Notes under the pieces: model-generated
Databases searched by the model: none
What the model was told of the DNA's origin: nothing
What the model saw: only the letters and a program-made list of their open reading frames with translations
Part shown: positions 1 to 11,037 of the stretch, piece by piece
Numbering within the stretch: the first letter of the stretch is position 1
Layout: the number at the start of each line of letters is the position of its first letter
Translations under genes and position numbers: made by a program
From: Pseudomonadota bacterium
Lineage (GTDB): Bacteria > Pseudomonadota > Alphaproteobacteria > Sphingomonadales > Sphingomonadaceae
Assembly (NCBI GenBank): GCA_023400405.1
Contig: JAEXFD010000036.1
Coordinates: 1-44,443, forward strand
Length of the DNA: 44,443 nt
Reading direction: 5' to 3'

Positions 1-815
1 GGTCCATGGTGCCAGCCGCCCGGCTGGGGCGGCCGCGCCGGCCCGCCACCCGGACCGCCGGTCCAGGGCCGGTGCCAATGTCCCGGCGGCGGACCGCGAT
101 AGCCGCCGTCGCGCCAATGGGCGAAAATCTCGGCCATGCGCCGCCGCCGCAGCCGCTCCTGTTCGAGCTGGCGGCGCCACGCCTCGGCGCGGCTGCGCGC
201 GCGATAGGCGTCCCAGCCGGCGACGCGGCCGCGCCCTTCGTCCCACACCTGGATGAAATTGAAGATCACCGGGCTCGCCTCGACCCAGGCGCCGGCGTCC
301 ACCGTCTCGCGCACGCCGCCGCCCATCGCCCGCTTGAGCCGCCGCGCCCGCGCATAGAGGTCCATCGCCGCGTCTTCGTCCTGCGGATCGAAGCCCGGCA
401 GCGCCGTGCCGTCATCGCCATAGACGACCACCAGATCGCCGCCGTCGAAGCCGAAGCTGCGCCCCGGCTCGACGATCAGGAAGGGCGAACGCTCGCCCGG
501 CGCGAAATAATAGCTGCGGATGCCCTCGTCGCCGGCATCCTCGACGATGATCGCATGGCCGTCCTCGGTCTGCCACGCCCAGGGCTGGGCATCCTCGAAG
601 GGAAAGGCATAGTCCGGCGGCGCATCGCCGATCGCGTCCCACAGCGCATCGGCGCGGTCGATGAAGCGGTAATCGTCGGGCGCGACCTGCTGGCGCATCG
701 CCACCGGCGCCGCCGCGCCACCGTGCACCGCCGCCCCGGCAACGCCCGGCGCCGCCACCGCGGCGATCGCCACGCCCACGCGCAAGACGGACTTGGAAAG
801 CCGAACCCAGTGCAT
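1..815 (-). CDS. Secreted protein of unknown function, 3' end cut by window edge
   Basis: An ATG at 815 follows a strong GGGGAGG ribosome binding site, and the frame stays open to the left edge (at least 271 codons), so the C-terminus is missing. The first ~28 residues form a typical signal peptide (positively charged start, then an Ala/Val-rich stretch ending GVAGA), implying export. The mature part is acidic and rich in Asp, Gly and Trp, with a Tyr/Phe-rich segment near residues 100-140. The visible C-terminal part is Arg/Glu-rich (about residues 205-235) and then Gly/Pro/His/Trp-rich. I recognise no family. Codon use is the normal GC-rich host type. The next gene, mrr, is also on this strand but 120 bp away, so an operon is doubtful. 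Confidence 0.75.
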   Translation of the reverse strand, partial: MHWVRLSKSVLRVGVAIAAVAAPGVAGAAVHGGAAAPVAMRQQVAPDDYRFIDRADALWDAIGDAPPDYAFPFEDAQPWAWQTEDGHAIIVEDAGDEGIRSYYFAPGERSPFLIVEPGRSFGFDGGDLVVVYGDDGTALPGFDPQDEDAAMDLYARARRLKRAMGGGVRETVDAGAWVEASPVIFNFIQVWDEGRGRVAGWDAYRARSRAEAWRRQLEQERLRRRRMAEIFAHWRDGGYRGPPPGHWHRPWTGGPGGGPARPPQPGGWHHG

Positions 816-935
816 CGCCACCTCCCCTGATTCTCCGGACAGGCCACACCCTCGCGCCCCGCCGCTGAATGCGTCGTGAAGTGGGGGTGCAGCGTTCAGA
901 AAGGAATGGGGCGGCGGAAGGTTGCGGGGATGCGC

Positions 936-1814
936 TCAGATCTCGGCGAAGAACTCCGGCAGCACCGAAACCTCCTCGCGCACCACTTCGCGCACCCGCA
1001 CCCCCAGCCGCCGCTCCTTGAGCAGCTGGCACAGCGCCTCGCCGTCGATCAGGTCGATCGCGGGCGCCCCGTCGCGCGTCGCTTCCTTGCGCGCATCGGC
1101 GGTGAAGGTGCCGGTGGTGATGATCAGGCCCTTATCGGCCCGCCCCTGCATCGCCCCGCGAAAATCGCGCACCGTGCCGGCGGGCACCGAACCCGCATAG
1201 CGCTTGCACTGGAACAGCACCTGGAAGCTGATCAGGTTCATCCGCAGCACGCCCGAACCGTCGATCCCGCCATCGCCGGACTTGCCGGTCACTTCCACCT
1301 TCACGAAGCCGGACTCGCGCAGCAGCCGCTGGGCTAGGCGTTCGAAGGCGGAGGGGTCCATGGTGCGCAGCACGGCGAGCAGGTTTTCGTTCCACGCCGA
1401 CTCCTCCTGTTCGGAGGGTACGTCCGCGACCACGATGGTTTCCGATTGGTCGTCCAGCGATTCCGCCTTCTTCTTCGCATACTTGTCCGCATAGGCCTTG
1501 GCGACCGCCTTCCGGATTTCCTCTTCGGAAAAGTCGAGGGCCGCCCGGCCTTCCTCGGTAATGACCCAGACCTTCCGCTTCGGATTGTCCACGAAGCCCG
1601 GATATTTGAGGTAGCTGCGCGCCCAGGACATGCGGTCGGGCGCCACGGCAGCGCCCGATGTCGGATAGACAACCTCCAATTGCTCAGGCGTGAGCCCCAT
1701 CATTTCGATGAGGGACTCGACTATCTCTTCGTTCGTCGCCGAGCCGCCATGCGCCTCCAGCACCCGCAGTGTCGGCAGCATGAACTCCTCGTGGGTCGGA
1801 ACCGTGACGCTCAC
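936..1814 (-). CDS. mrr: Mrr-type restriction endonuclease (type IV, modified DNA)
   Basis: A 292-residue protein with the two-part Mrr layout. The N-terminal winged-helix region (about residues 1-90) starts VTVPTHEEFMLPTLRVL, close to the E. coli Mrr start. The C-terminal PD-(D/E)xK nuclease domain (about 155-285) shows GKSGDGGIDG with the catalytic Asp and QCKRY with the Gln-x-Lys part of the active site. Mrr proteins cut DNA bearing foreign methylation, so the expected role is defence in the cytoplasm. Two GTG codons compete as start. The one at 1814 is preferred because AGGGAG lies five bases upstream and it gives the family N-terminus; the one at 1820 abuts the same motif with no spacing. 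The P63C gene begins about 200 bp away on the opposite strand. Confidence 0.85.
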   Translation of the reverse strand: MSVTVPTHEEFMLPTLRVLEAHGGSATNEEIVESLIEMMGLTPEQLEVVYPTSGAAVAPDRMSWARSYLKYPGFVDNPKRKVWVITEEGRAALDFSEEEIRKAVAKAYADKYAKKKAESLDDQSETIVVADVPSEQEESAWNENLLAVLRTMDPSAFERLAQRLLRESGFVKVEVTGKSGDGGIDGSGVLRMNLISFQVLFQCKRYAGSVPAGTVRDFRGAMQGRADKGLIITTGTFTADARKEATRDGAPAIDLIDGEALCQLLKERRLGVRVREVVREEVSVLPEFFAEI

Positions 1815-1936
1815 AGACACTCCCTTCTTATCATGGCCGTTGCGTAGTTATGCGGTGAAGCGGCCATTTTCCAAGTGGCGGATGTGTGCCGCGCGGGCAA
1901 CAGCATTGGGCGGCCGCGGCGGCCACGCGGTGATCG

Positions 1937-2003
1937 AGCAAGCATCGAACGATTTTGCTTGCAGGAACAAATGCGGACTGCTAGCAAGCACTCTCAGCAA
2001 GCA
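1937..2003. repeat. Four copies of AGCAAGCA-like octamer upstream of P63C gene
   Basis: AGCAAGCA occurs at 1937-1944, 1983-1990 and 1996-2003. An inverted 7-of-8 copy, TGCTTGCA, lies at 1956-1963, so the first two elements form an inverted repeat with an 11-base spacer. All four fall within 70 bp directly before the ribosome binding site of the P63C gene at 2015. This spacing suggests an operator array, but the bound protein is unknown. The rest of the mrr-P63C gap (1815-1936) holds nothing I recognise. Confidence 0.5.
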
Positions 2004-2014
2004 GCGAGGGCGAT

Positions 2015-3067
2015 ATGTCCAATTTGTTCGGAGAAGACGACACGATTCAGTCGAAGGGAGGGAAAGCGCGTGCTGAGGCGCTTCCCGCAGAACGTCGGGC
2101 GGAGATTGCCCGCAGGGCGGCGGAAGCTCGCTGGCAACGGACCGGTGAGGACTTGCCGAAGGTCATTTGCGGCTCGTCTGATCATCCGATGCGGATCCCC
2201 GCGCTCGATATCGAAATTCCTTGCTACGTCATCGAGGCAGAGCGCCGCGTTTTAGTTCAGCGCGGGATGGTCGAAGCTCTCGGAATGGCGCGGGGCAGCG
2301 CCGGAGGGGGCGGTGATCGTTTGGCTAATTTTATCTCTGGTGAGCGCATTAAGCCTCATGTTTCGAACGAGTTAAGCGCGGTGATCATCGAGCCGATCAA
2401 ATTTCGCGCGCCAAACGGCTCTGTCGCGTATGGCTACGATGCCGAGGTGCTCCATTCGCTATGCATCTCGATCCTGCGCGCCCGGCGCGCAGGGTCGTTG
2501 CAGAAGCAGCAAGCGCATATCGCCCAACGCTGTGAGCAACTAATTGAAGCATGGTCTCTGGCGGGCATCATTTCGGCAGTGGATGAGGCTACTGGCTACC
2601 AATACATTCGTGCGCGTGATGCTATCGAGAAGGTTATCGACAAATGGCTCGTGAAAGAATTGCAGCCCTGGAAGCAACATTTTCCGAACGAATATTATCG
2701 GCGAATTTTTGAGCTGAATGGCTGGGAATTAAAGTCGGATTCACGGCGTCCTGGCGTTGTCGGCCACTGGACAAATGATCTCGTATACGATCGCCTCGGT
2801 CCAGGACTTCGCGAACAACTCCACGATTTTGCTGGTCGCAACGAGAAGGGCCGACTCAGGCATCGTCTTACTCAATTTTTGACGAGCGACCACGGCATCC
2901 CCGAACTGCGTTCCCATCTGGACGGCATTGTCGCTTTGATGAAGGCTGCGACGAGTTGGGAGCAGTTCAAGGAAATGGTTCAGCGGGTGTATCCGAAACC
3001 CGAAACCACCCTGAGTATGGCGCTAAACGATTTGGATCAGATCGGTAAACCGAACGCGCATCAGTAG
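2015..3067 (+). CDS. P63C domain-containing protein
   Basis: A 350-residue cytoplasmic protein. Residues ~12-45 carry the Lys/Arg/Ala-rich segment SKGGKARAEALPAERRAEIA, a motif shared by several mobile-element proteins. The C-terminal half (about 205-290) matches the P63C domain, with WKQHFPNEYYRRIFELNGW as its signature; the domain is known from phages and mobile elements and has no firm biochemical role. The start ATG follows GAGGG. Base composition is visibly poorer in G+C than the flanking genes, which fits recent acquisition. A perfect AAAATGC/GCATTTT hairpin follows the stop. The divergent neighbour is mrr, so the pair may form a small defence or prophage-remnant island; that is inference. 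Confidence 0.75.
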   Translation: MSNLFGEDDTIQSKGGKARAEALPAERRAEIARRAAEARWQRTGEDLPKVICGSSDHPMRIPALDIEIPCYVIEAERRVLVQRGMVEALGMARGSAGGGGDRLANFISGERIKPHVSNELSAVIIEPIKFRAPNGSVAYGYDAEVLHSLCISILRARRAGSLQKQQAHIAQRCEQLIEAWSLAGIISAVDEATGYQYIRARDAIEKVIDKWLVKELQPWKQHFPNEYYRRIFELNGWELKSDSRRPGVVGHWTNDLVYDRLGPGLREQLHDFAGRNEKGRLRHRLTQFLTSDHGIPELRSHLDGIVALMKAATSWEQFKEMVQRVYPKPETTLSMALNDLDQIGKPNAHQ

Positions 3068-3069
3068 TC

Positions 3070-3089
3070 AAAATGCGAAAGTGCATTTT
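3070..3089 (+). terminator. Hairpin after P63C gene
   Basis: AAAATGC (3070-3076) and GCATTTT (3083-3089) form a perfect 7-bp stem with a 6-base loop, three bases after the P63C stop. The 3' arm ends in four T. The stem is short and weak, so termination is plausible but not certain. The remaining ~230 bp to the next gene (3090-3321) contains nothing recognisable. Confidence 0.5.
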
Positions 3090-3321
3090 ATGCGCGTCGG
3101 TCCACCACGGGGCAAGTTCGCCAATCGCATTTAGCTCACCACGATGGCCACAGTGATTTTACAGGGCTTCGCCAATACGTGATCGCGATTTCGACCGCGC
3201 AGGCTACAGCACCTTGCGTCCTATTTGGCTGAGGCGTGGATCGCCGTAACCTATCAACGCAGTTCAGAATTTGAGAACGGGGCACATCGGCACTTCCCCT
3301 CGCCTCACCCGTTATCCCGCG

Positions 3322-3609
3322 ATGGACGAAACCATCGCCACCCTCACGGCCCAAATGGACGCCGCCGCCGCCGCGATGGACTTCGAGGAGGCGCGGCGGT
3401 TGCGCGATCGGATCGCGCTACTGCGCGGCGGGGCGGATGCCGATGCCGCCGCTTTGGCCGATACCAGCGGGCTCACCCGCCAGCAGCCCGGCGCGATGGG
3501 CTTGGGCACCAGCCGCGCGCGGCCGCAGCGGCCCGAGGGGTGGACCCCGCCCAAAAAGCCCGATCCGATGACGGCGGGGCGCAATCGGCGCGGCGGGCGG
3601 CGCGATTGA
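3322..3609 (+). CDS. UvrB/UvrC-motif small protein
   Basis: A 95-residue protein that opens with MDETIATLTAQMDAAAAAMDFEEARRLRDRI, a clear UVR motif (the helical hairpin by which UvrB and UvrC bind each other). The rest is a basic, Pro/Gly/Arg-rich tail of low complexity. The start at 3322 is chosen because homologous motifs begin here; an upstream ATG at 3271 would add 17 residues in a stretch without coding character. It lies 77 bp upstream of uvrA on the same strand, so a link to nucleotide-excision repair is likely by both motif and position. Whether it acts on UvrB, or is a Clp-adaptor-like UVR protein, cannot be told from sequence. Confidence 0.75.
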   Translation: MDETIATLTAQMDAAAAAMDFEEARRLRDRIALLRGGADADAAALADTSGLTRQQPGAMGLGTSRARPQRPEGWTPPKKPDPMTAGRNRRGGRRD

Positions 3610-3665
3610 GGCCGGGCTCGCAAACCGCCCGCGCGCTTCCTACATCGCCTCTGGAATCCCCAACA

Positions 3666-3680
3666 GAACAAAGCTAGAAC
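3666..3680 (+). promoter_or_regulatory. LexA (SOS) box before uvrA
   Basis: GAAC-N7-GAAC (GAACAAAGCTAGAAC), the reverse complement of the alphaproteobacterial LexA consensus GTTC-N7-GTTC. It ends six bases before the uvrA ATG, where no Shine-Dalgarno sequence is visible. uvrA is a known SOS gene in this class, so the site very probably brings DNA-damage control. Confidence 0.75.
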
Positions 3681-3686
3681 CACGGC

Positions 3687-6728
<3,042 letters not shown>

Positions 6729-6786
6729 GCTTGCGCTGAGTGCCATTACATCGCTACTTCGAAAGCATCTTGCATTAGGAAACCAG

Positions 6787-8073
6787 ATGCCGGACGGAAT
6801 TTTGAAGCTGCGCGACGTTTTTACGCCAGGTGGCCAGCCCTCAGTCACCTATGTGAGCCGCGATCATCTGAACTTGGAGCGGCGGGTCAAGCAAGCAATC
6901 GCAAAAGGCTTCTCGATCAACGTCGTGACTGGGCCCACTAAGTCGGGAAAGACTGTGCTATGCAATCACGTCTTGGCTCAGTCTGGCAATTCGATATCAA
7001 TTGAAGGTGGCCAAATTCGCACCGAAGCCGATTTTTGGGGCCAGATCACGCACCTCTTGGAAGTTGGAAACACCCGCACGCGGACTGAAACCGGCACTGT
7101 CACAGATCAGGCTGGAGGGGGAGCAAAAGTCAGCATACCCATGGTGGCGGAACTCAGCGCAAACACCTCGACAACGGGTGCAAGAACGACCCAGCGTGCT
7201 ATCACTTATGGCATGAATCCTCAGCGAGCTGCTCTAGATGCCCTTCTAAATAACCACGTCTCGCTTTTGGTTGACGACTTTCATTATATTCCGCAGGAGG
7301 CCCAAAAAGGAATAATACAGGCCCTAAAAGGGGCTGTATTCAAAGGGCTTACCGTTATTTTACTTGCCGTGCCGCATCGCGCCTTTGATCCGATAACCGT
7401 AGAGCAGGAGGTCGAAGGGCGCTTTCAGCACATCGAAATTGAGCCTTGGGATTTAGATGATCTAATTTTGATCCCCGAAAGGGGGTTTGCTGCACTCAAT
7501 ATCAAGGCATCGAACGACCTTAATAAAGCTATTTGTAGCGAAGGCTTTGGAAACCCTCTACTTGTTCAAGAGATCTGCAGTGAACTTTGTATTAAAAGCG
7601 ATGTTTATGAGTGGTCGAGCCAAGAACAAAATCTTGATGAACACTTACTTCCCGCAGCATTAGCGGACATCGCAAAAAGCAAAGGTTTCCCCAAATATAA
7701 TAAGTTGAAAGCAGGCCCGGACGCTAGAAAAAAGCGGCAGCTACGTAGCTTCAAGGATGGCACCGCTCAAGACAAATACTCCGCCATTCTGACGGCGATT
7801 GCAAATGTAGGACCAAAACCGCGAACTTCGTACGACGAACTTCGCGCCGCACTTCAGAGCTTGCTTACCGCATCCTCGATGCCCGCAAAGCACGAGATTA
7901 CAGCCGCGCTTGTGAACATGAGTAAAATTGCTCGGGAGAAAATTGAGGGAGAGCCTCCTATTGAATGGGTGTCGTCTGAAAATAGTTTGGTTATCACAGA
8001 TCCGTTCTTGCTATTCTACATGAAGTGGGCAGCACACCACGAGGCACCCGGAAGTCAGCTACCACTATCCTGA
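6787..8073 (+). CDS. P-loop ATPase of unknown function, possible defence protein
   Basis: A 428-residue protein with Walker A GPTKSGKT (residues 49-56), Walker B SLLVDDFHYI (159-168) and a sensor-like VILLAVPHRAF strand that follows. The C-terminal third looks like a winged helix ending in ITDPFLLFYMKWA, a pattern seen in STAND-like and archaeal-type AAA ATPases. A Gly/Thr-rich insertion sits between the Walker motifs (about 95-135). There is no signal peptide or membrane segment. Codon use is clearly more AT-rich than uvrA before it and the cupin after it, which points to horizontal transfer. It converges with the unknown gene at 8080, with only six bases between the stops. A role in anti-phage defence is inference from architecture and composition only. 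Confidence 0.75.
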   Translation: MPDGILKLRDVFTPGGQPSVTYVSRDHLNLERRVKQAIAKGFSINVVTGPTKSGKTVLCNHVLAQSGNSISIEGGQIRTEADFWGQITHLLEVGNTRTRTETGTVTDQAGGGAKVSIPMVAELSANTSTTGARTTQRAITYGMNPQRAALDALLNNHVSLLVDDFHYIPQEAQKGIIQALKGAVFKGLTVILLAVPHRAFDPITVEQEVEGRFQHIEIEPWDLDDLILIPERGFAALNIKASNDLNKAICSEGFGNPLLVQEICSELCIKSDVYEWSSQEQNLDEHLLPAALADIAKSKGFPKYNKLKAGPDARKKRQLRSFKDGTAQDKYSAILTAIANVGPKPRTSYDELRAALQSLLTASSMPAKHEITAALVNMSKIAREKIEGEPPIEWVSSENSLVITDPFLLFYMKWAAHHEAPGSQLPLS

Positions 8074-8079
8074 GAGCGC

Positions 8080-8745
8080 TCAATCATATTCCCTTCTCAG
8101 CGTCTGCCATTGGTCCATTGCCCCGTTGAAACGGCGCTGAAAGATGACGCCCTCGTTCCGTTGCAAAGGGTTTCGTTCGAGCGAGAAAGTGTTTCCTCTA
8201 ATTACATCTAAGACACGAAATTCTTCGGGGGCTCTCGTGGGAAAACCCTGACAAAGAGCCCACAATGCGAGGCGAGCCATTTCTTCGGTAAGCGTGGGTT
8301 CCGGAAACCAGTAAGGGTAAACGAAATGGTCTTCACCGTTAGCATCTCGGACTGACAAAATATTTTCTAGTTTTATGTTAGAATCTATGCTCGGCAGGCG
8401 CACCGTAGCTTTTAAGCTTGCAGCGGGAAAAAATGGCTGATTCGTCCAGCGGCGGCGCCGATCCCACCATAAAAGAAAGCCGTCTCGTAGAAGGTTGTAC
8501 AGGCCAGCACGCCCAAGATTGCTTTTAATCCTAATTCGAGTTTGCTCCCTTAGGTCAGTCACATTGAACACGTGATCCTTTGCATCGCGCCAGAACGGCC
8601 CATAGAAGTCGCCGCCGCCACCTCCATCACCACGCGCTCTCGCAAGCGTCTCTCTGATGTCCGTTCTCAAAGCGGACACTCTTGACGGCCCCTCTAAGTA
8701 CATGATTTTGATAATCTTGCGGAGGTGGATGTCCTGCAGAGACAT
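8080..8745 (-). CDS. Unknown protein, convergent partner of the ATPase
   Basis: A 221-residue soluble protein that I do not recognise. The first ~25 residues (LQDIHLRKIIKIMYLEG) look like the first helices of a winged-helix domain. A Gly-rich loop (GDGGGGGDFYGPFW) follows, then a basic aromatic stretch (FLLWWDRRRRW, residues ~91-101), and a C-terminal half rich in Arg and Glu. No catalytic motif is evident. The start at 8745 has only a weak AGAGG twelve bases upstream; an internal ATG at 8703 is possible. Composition is AT-rich like the facing ATPase, and the two stops nearly touch. The pair therefore probably arrived together and may share an mRNA overlap, but no function can be assigned. 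Confidence 0.65.
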   Translation of the reverse strand: MSLQDIHLRKIIKIMYLEGPSRVSALRTDIRETLARARGDGGGGGDFYGPFWRDAKDHVFNVTDLREQTRIRIKSNLGRAGLYNLLRDGFLLWWDRRRRWTNQPFFPAASLKATVRLPSIDSNIKLENILSVRDANGEDHFVYPYWFPEPTLTEEMARLALWALCQGFPTRAPEEFRVLDVIRGNTFSLERNPLQRNEGVIFQRRFNGAMDQWQTLRREYD

Positions 8746-8805
8746 AGATTCGACGACCTCTTCAGCTCACTTTCATTCTATGTGTATTTTACGTTATCAC
8801 AAGGC

Positions 8806-9201
8806 ATGCCCCACCTCCCCACCAACCCCGCCCATCTGGGCCTCTCCGCCACCGCATCGGTGGAACCCGAATTCACCGGCATGGAATGGTACGCCGCCTA
8901 TACCGCGCGCCATGCGGCCGACGGGAACGAAGGCCGGCTCGTCAGCCAGTACAGCTTCGCCGAAAGCTGGGATTCCTGGGAAATGCACCCGCACGGCGCC
9001 GAGCTGGTGATCTGCACCGCGGGCAGCCTCACTCTCCATCAGGGACATCCCGACGGCACCACCGAGACCGTCACCCTCGCCCCCGGCGACTATGTGATCA
9101 ACCCGCCCGGCACCTGGCACACCGCCGACGTCCCCGCCGGCACCCGCGCCACCGCGATCTTCATCACCCCCGGCCTCGGCACCGAACACCGCCCGCGCTG
9201 A
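8806..9201 (+). CDS. Cupin-domain protein
   Basis: A 131-residue single-domain cupin. Cupin motif 1 shows WEMHPHGAELVICTAGSLTL with potential metal-binding His and Glu. Motif 2 shows PGDYVINPPGTWHTAD with the final His. Small cupins of this kind bind a metal and act as sugar or organic-acid binding proteins or as simple enzymes; the substrate here is unknown. The start at 8806 is where GC-rich host codon use begins abruptly; the frame is open further upstream, but through AT-rich island DNA. No good ribosome binding site precedes it, so the original upstream region may have been replaced when the island entered. Confidence 0.75.
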   Translation: MPHLPTNPAHLGLSATASVEPEFTGMEWYAAYTARHAADGNEGRLVSQYSFAESWDSWEMHPHGAELVICTAGSLTLHQGHPDGTTETVTLAPGDYVINPPGTWHTADVPAGTRATAIFITPGLGTEHRPR

Positions 9202-9261
9202 GCGCGGCGCCGCACTTCGGGCGGCAAGAGCGATGCGCGGGGGCGGGCCGGCCGCGCGCGC

Positions 9262-9669
9262 TTATTCGTCGCGGGGGAAGAAGTGGTCGATCACGCCCTG
9301 CGCGACGCGCGCCGGCTTCATCGTCGCCTTGTCGAGGCAGCACCAGCTCGACTTGACCTCGGCCAGGACTTCGCCGCCGCGCCGGATCACCGTCTCGTAA
9401 AAGGCGCGCGCGCCCTGCACCTTTTCGAGCAGCACGGTCGCGACCACGTCGTCGTCGAGGAAGGCCGGGCGGCGATAGGTGATCTCGTGCTTCAGGGCGA
9501 CCCAGAGATGCTCGGCCACCGCCTCGGCCGGCGCGAGCCGCTGCCAGTGGCTGATCACCGCGGCCTGCACCCATTTGAGATAGGAGGCATTGTTGACATG
9601 CCCCATGAAGTCGATGTCGTCCTGCGCGACGTCGATCGGAAATTCATAGGGGAGCGGGGTGCCTTGCAT
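9262..9669 (-). CDS. Hotdog-fold acyl-CoA thioesterase (4HBT family)
   Basis: A 135-residue single hotdog domain. The catalytic signature is DDIDFMGHVNNASYLKWVQ near residues 18-36, typical of YbgC/4HBT thioesterases that hydrolyse short or medium acyl-CoA esters in the cytoplasm. The central helix and beta-sheet pattern (HEITYRRPAFLDDDVVATV) is complete and the length is normal. ATG at 9669 is taken as the start; a TTG at 9678 would add three residues. GAAAGGG lies directly before the ATG, so spacing decides neither. The gene stands alone between the cupin and the polysaccharide operon. The acyl substrate cannot be read from sequence. Confidence 0.85.
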   Translation of the reverse strand: MQGTPLPYEFPIDVAQDDIDFMGHVNNASYLKWVQAAVISHWQRLAPAEAVAEHLWVALKHEITYRRPAFLDDDVVATVLLEKVQGARAFYETVIRRGGEVLAEVKSSWCCLDKATMKPARVAQGVIDHFFPRDE

Positions 9670-9777
9670 CCCTTTCAATGTAGCGATTCCGCCGCCGCGG
9701 CGCGAGGAATTTCCCGGAAAAATTGCCTTCCCGCGCGCTGCCGGCCGAGAAGCGCGGTTGCCGTAGCGTCGGATAAA

Positions 9778-9788
9778 TTGGCCTTACC
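9778..9788 (+). promoter_or_regulatory. Shared box TTGGCCTTACC before GH105 operon
   Basis: ATTGGCCTTACCA (9777-9789) lies about 72 bp upstream of the GH105-like start. The same 13-mer lies in the same orientation relative to the gene upstream of the TonB receptor (16250-16262). It resembles the TTGGT-N3-ACCAA operators of FadR-type GntR repressors. The regulator gene is not in the window. Confidence 0.6.
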
Positions 9789-9860
9789 ACTTGACTTGAT
9801 CTGTTGCGCCCAACATCGTCGTTCGAGGCCGCGACGACAGCGGCCATGGGAGGGATCGCC

Positions 9861-11033
9861 ATGCCATTGAAGCTCGTTCTTGCCCTCGCGGCGCTCGCCC
9901 TGCCCGCCTCCGCCCTGGCCGGCGAGTCGATGCCGGCGCCGCACGCCCTGGCCCCGAAGGCCGCGTTGCCGAGACGCGCCGCCGTCACCGTCGCGATGGA
10001 GCGCGTCGCGGACTGGCAGCTCACCCATCTCGACGATCTCGGCTACATGCCGCTCGCGCGGGACAGCGTGAAGAATCCGCGCGGCTGGGAACAGGCGACC
10101 TTCTGGGTGGCCCTGACCCAGCTCGCCGATCGCAGCCGCAGCCCGCGCTATCGCGAGGCGCTGTTCGGGCTCGGTCGTGCCGAGGGCTGGCAGCTCGGCG
10201 GCCGGGTCTATCATGCCGACGATCACCTGATCGGCGCCGCCTGGATCTGGGCCGCGCGCCACGGAGCGGGCGCCGCGGCGATCGCGCCGACGCGCGCGCG
10301 CTTCGACACGATCCTCGCCCATCCGCAGGCCAGCGACCTGACCTTCATCGCCCCGGCCAGCGGCGAGCCGGCCTGCACGACGCGCTGGTGCTGGTGCGAC
10401 GCGCTGTTCATGGCGCCGCCGACGCTCTGGGCGCTGTCGCGGCAGACCGGCGATCCGCGCTACGCCGCCTTTGCCGATCGCGAGTATCGCGCCACCGCCG
10501 AGCTGCTCTACGACCGCAAGGAGCATCTGTTCTTCCGCGACAGCCGCTTCTTCACGCGCACCGGGGCGCATGGCGAGAAGCTGTTCTGGAGTCGCGGCAA
10601 TGGCTGGGTGCTTTCCGGGCTGGCGCGGATGGTCCCCGAAATCCCGGCCCGCGATCCGCGCCGCGCCTATTATGTCCGCTTGTTCCGGGAGATGGCAGCG
10701 CGGCTGGTCAAGCTGCAGCGGCCGAACGGCTATTGGGCGCCCTCGCTGCTCGCCGATCCGCTGGCGGCCTCGGACGAGACGAGCGGCACCGGCTTCTTCG
10801 TCCATGGCCTGGCCTGGGGAATCAAGGCTGGTCTTCTCGATCGCGCGACCTATCTACCGGCGGTGGCCCGCGGTTGGGCGGCGCTGGAACGCGCGATCCA
10901 GCCCGACGGCCGGCTCGGCTGGGTGCAGCAGGTGAGCGACCGCCCCGACGCCGTGAAGGCCGAGGACACCCAATTCTATGGCACCGGCGCCTATCTGCTC
11001 GCCGGTTCTGCCGTGTATGATCTGGCGAGGTGA
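9861..11033 (+). CDS. GH105/GH88-like unsaturated glucuronyl/galacturonyl hydrolase
   Basis: A 390-residue exported enzyme (signal peptide MPLKLVLALAALALPASALA). The body is an (alpha/alpha)6-barrel of the GH105/GH88 type. HADDHLIGAAWIW (about residues 117-129) and RWCWCDALFMAPP carry the two Asp expected for YteR-like catalysis, and FWSRGNGWV is also characteristic. Such enzymes hydrate the 4,5-double bond of uronic acids left by polysaccharide lyases and so release the sugar. Start 9861 follows GGGAGGG with good spacing. The DUF4861-like gene begins four bases after the stop, so the two form an operon. Together with the facing lyase and TonB receptor this is a polysaccharide-utilisation locus; the exact glycan (pectin, alginate or another uronate polymer) is not fixed by sequence. 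Confidence 0.85.
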   Translation: MPLKLVLALAALALPASALAGESMPAPHALAPKAALPRRAAVTVAMERVADWQLTHLDDLGYMPLARDSVKNPRGWEQATFWVALTQLADRSRSPRYREALFGLGRAEGWQLGGRVYHADDHLIGAAWIWAARHGAGAAAIAPTRARFDTILAHPQASDLTFIAPASGEPACTTRWCWCDALFMAPPTLWALSRQTGDPRYAAFADREYRATAELLYDRKEHLFFRDSRFFTRTGAHGEKLFWSRGNGWVLSGLARMVPEIPARDPRRAYYVRLFREMAARLVKLQRPNGYWAPSLLADPLAASDETSGTGFFVHGLAWGIKAGLLDRATYLPAVARGWAALERAIQPDGRLGWVQQVSDRPDAVKAEDTQFYGTGAYLLAGSAVYDLAR

Positions 11034-11037
11034 ACCG

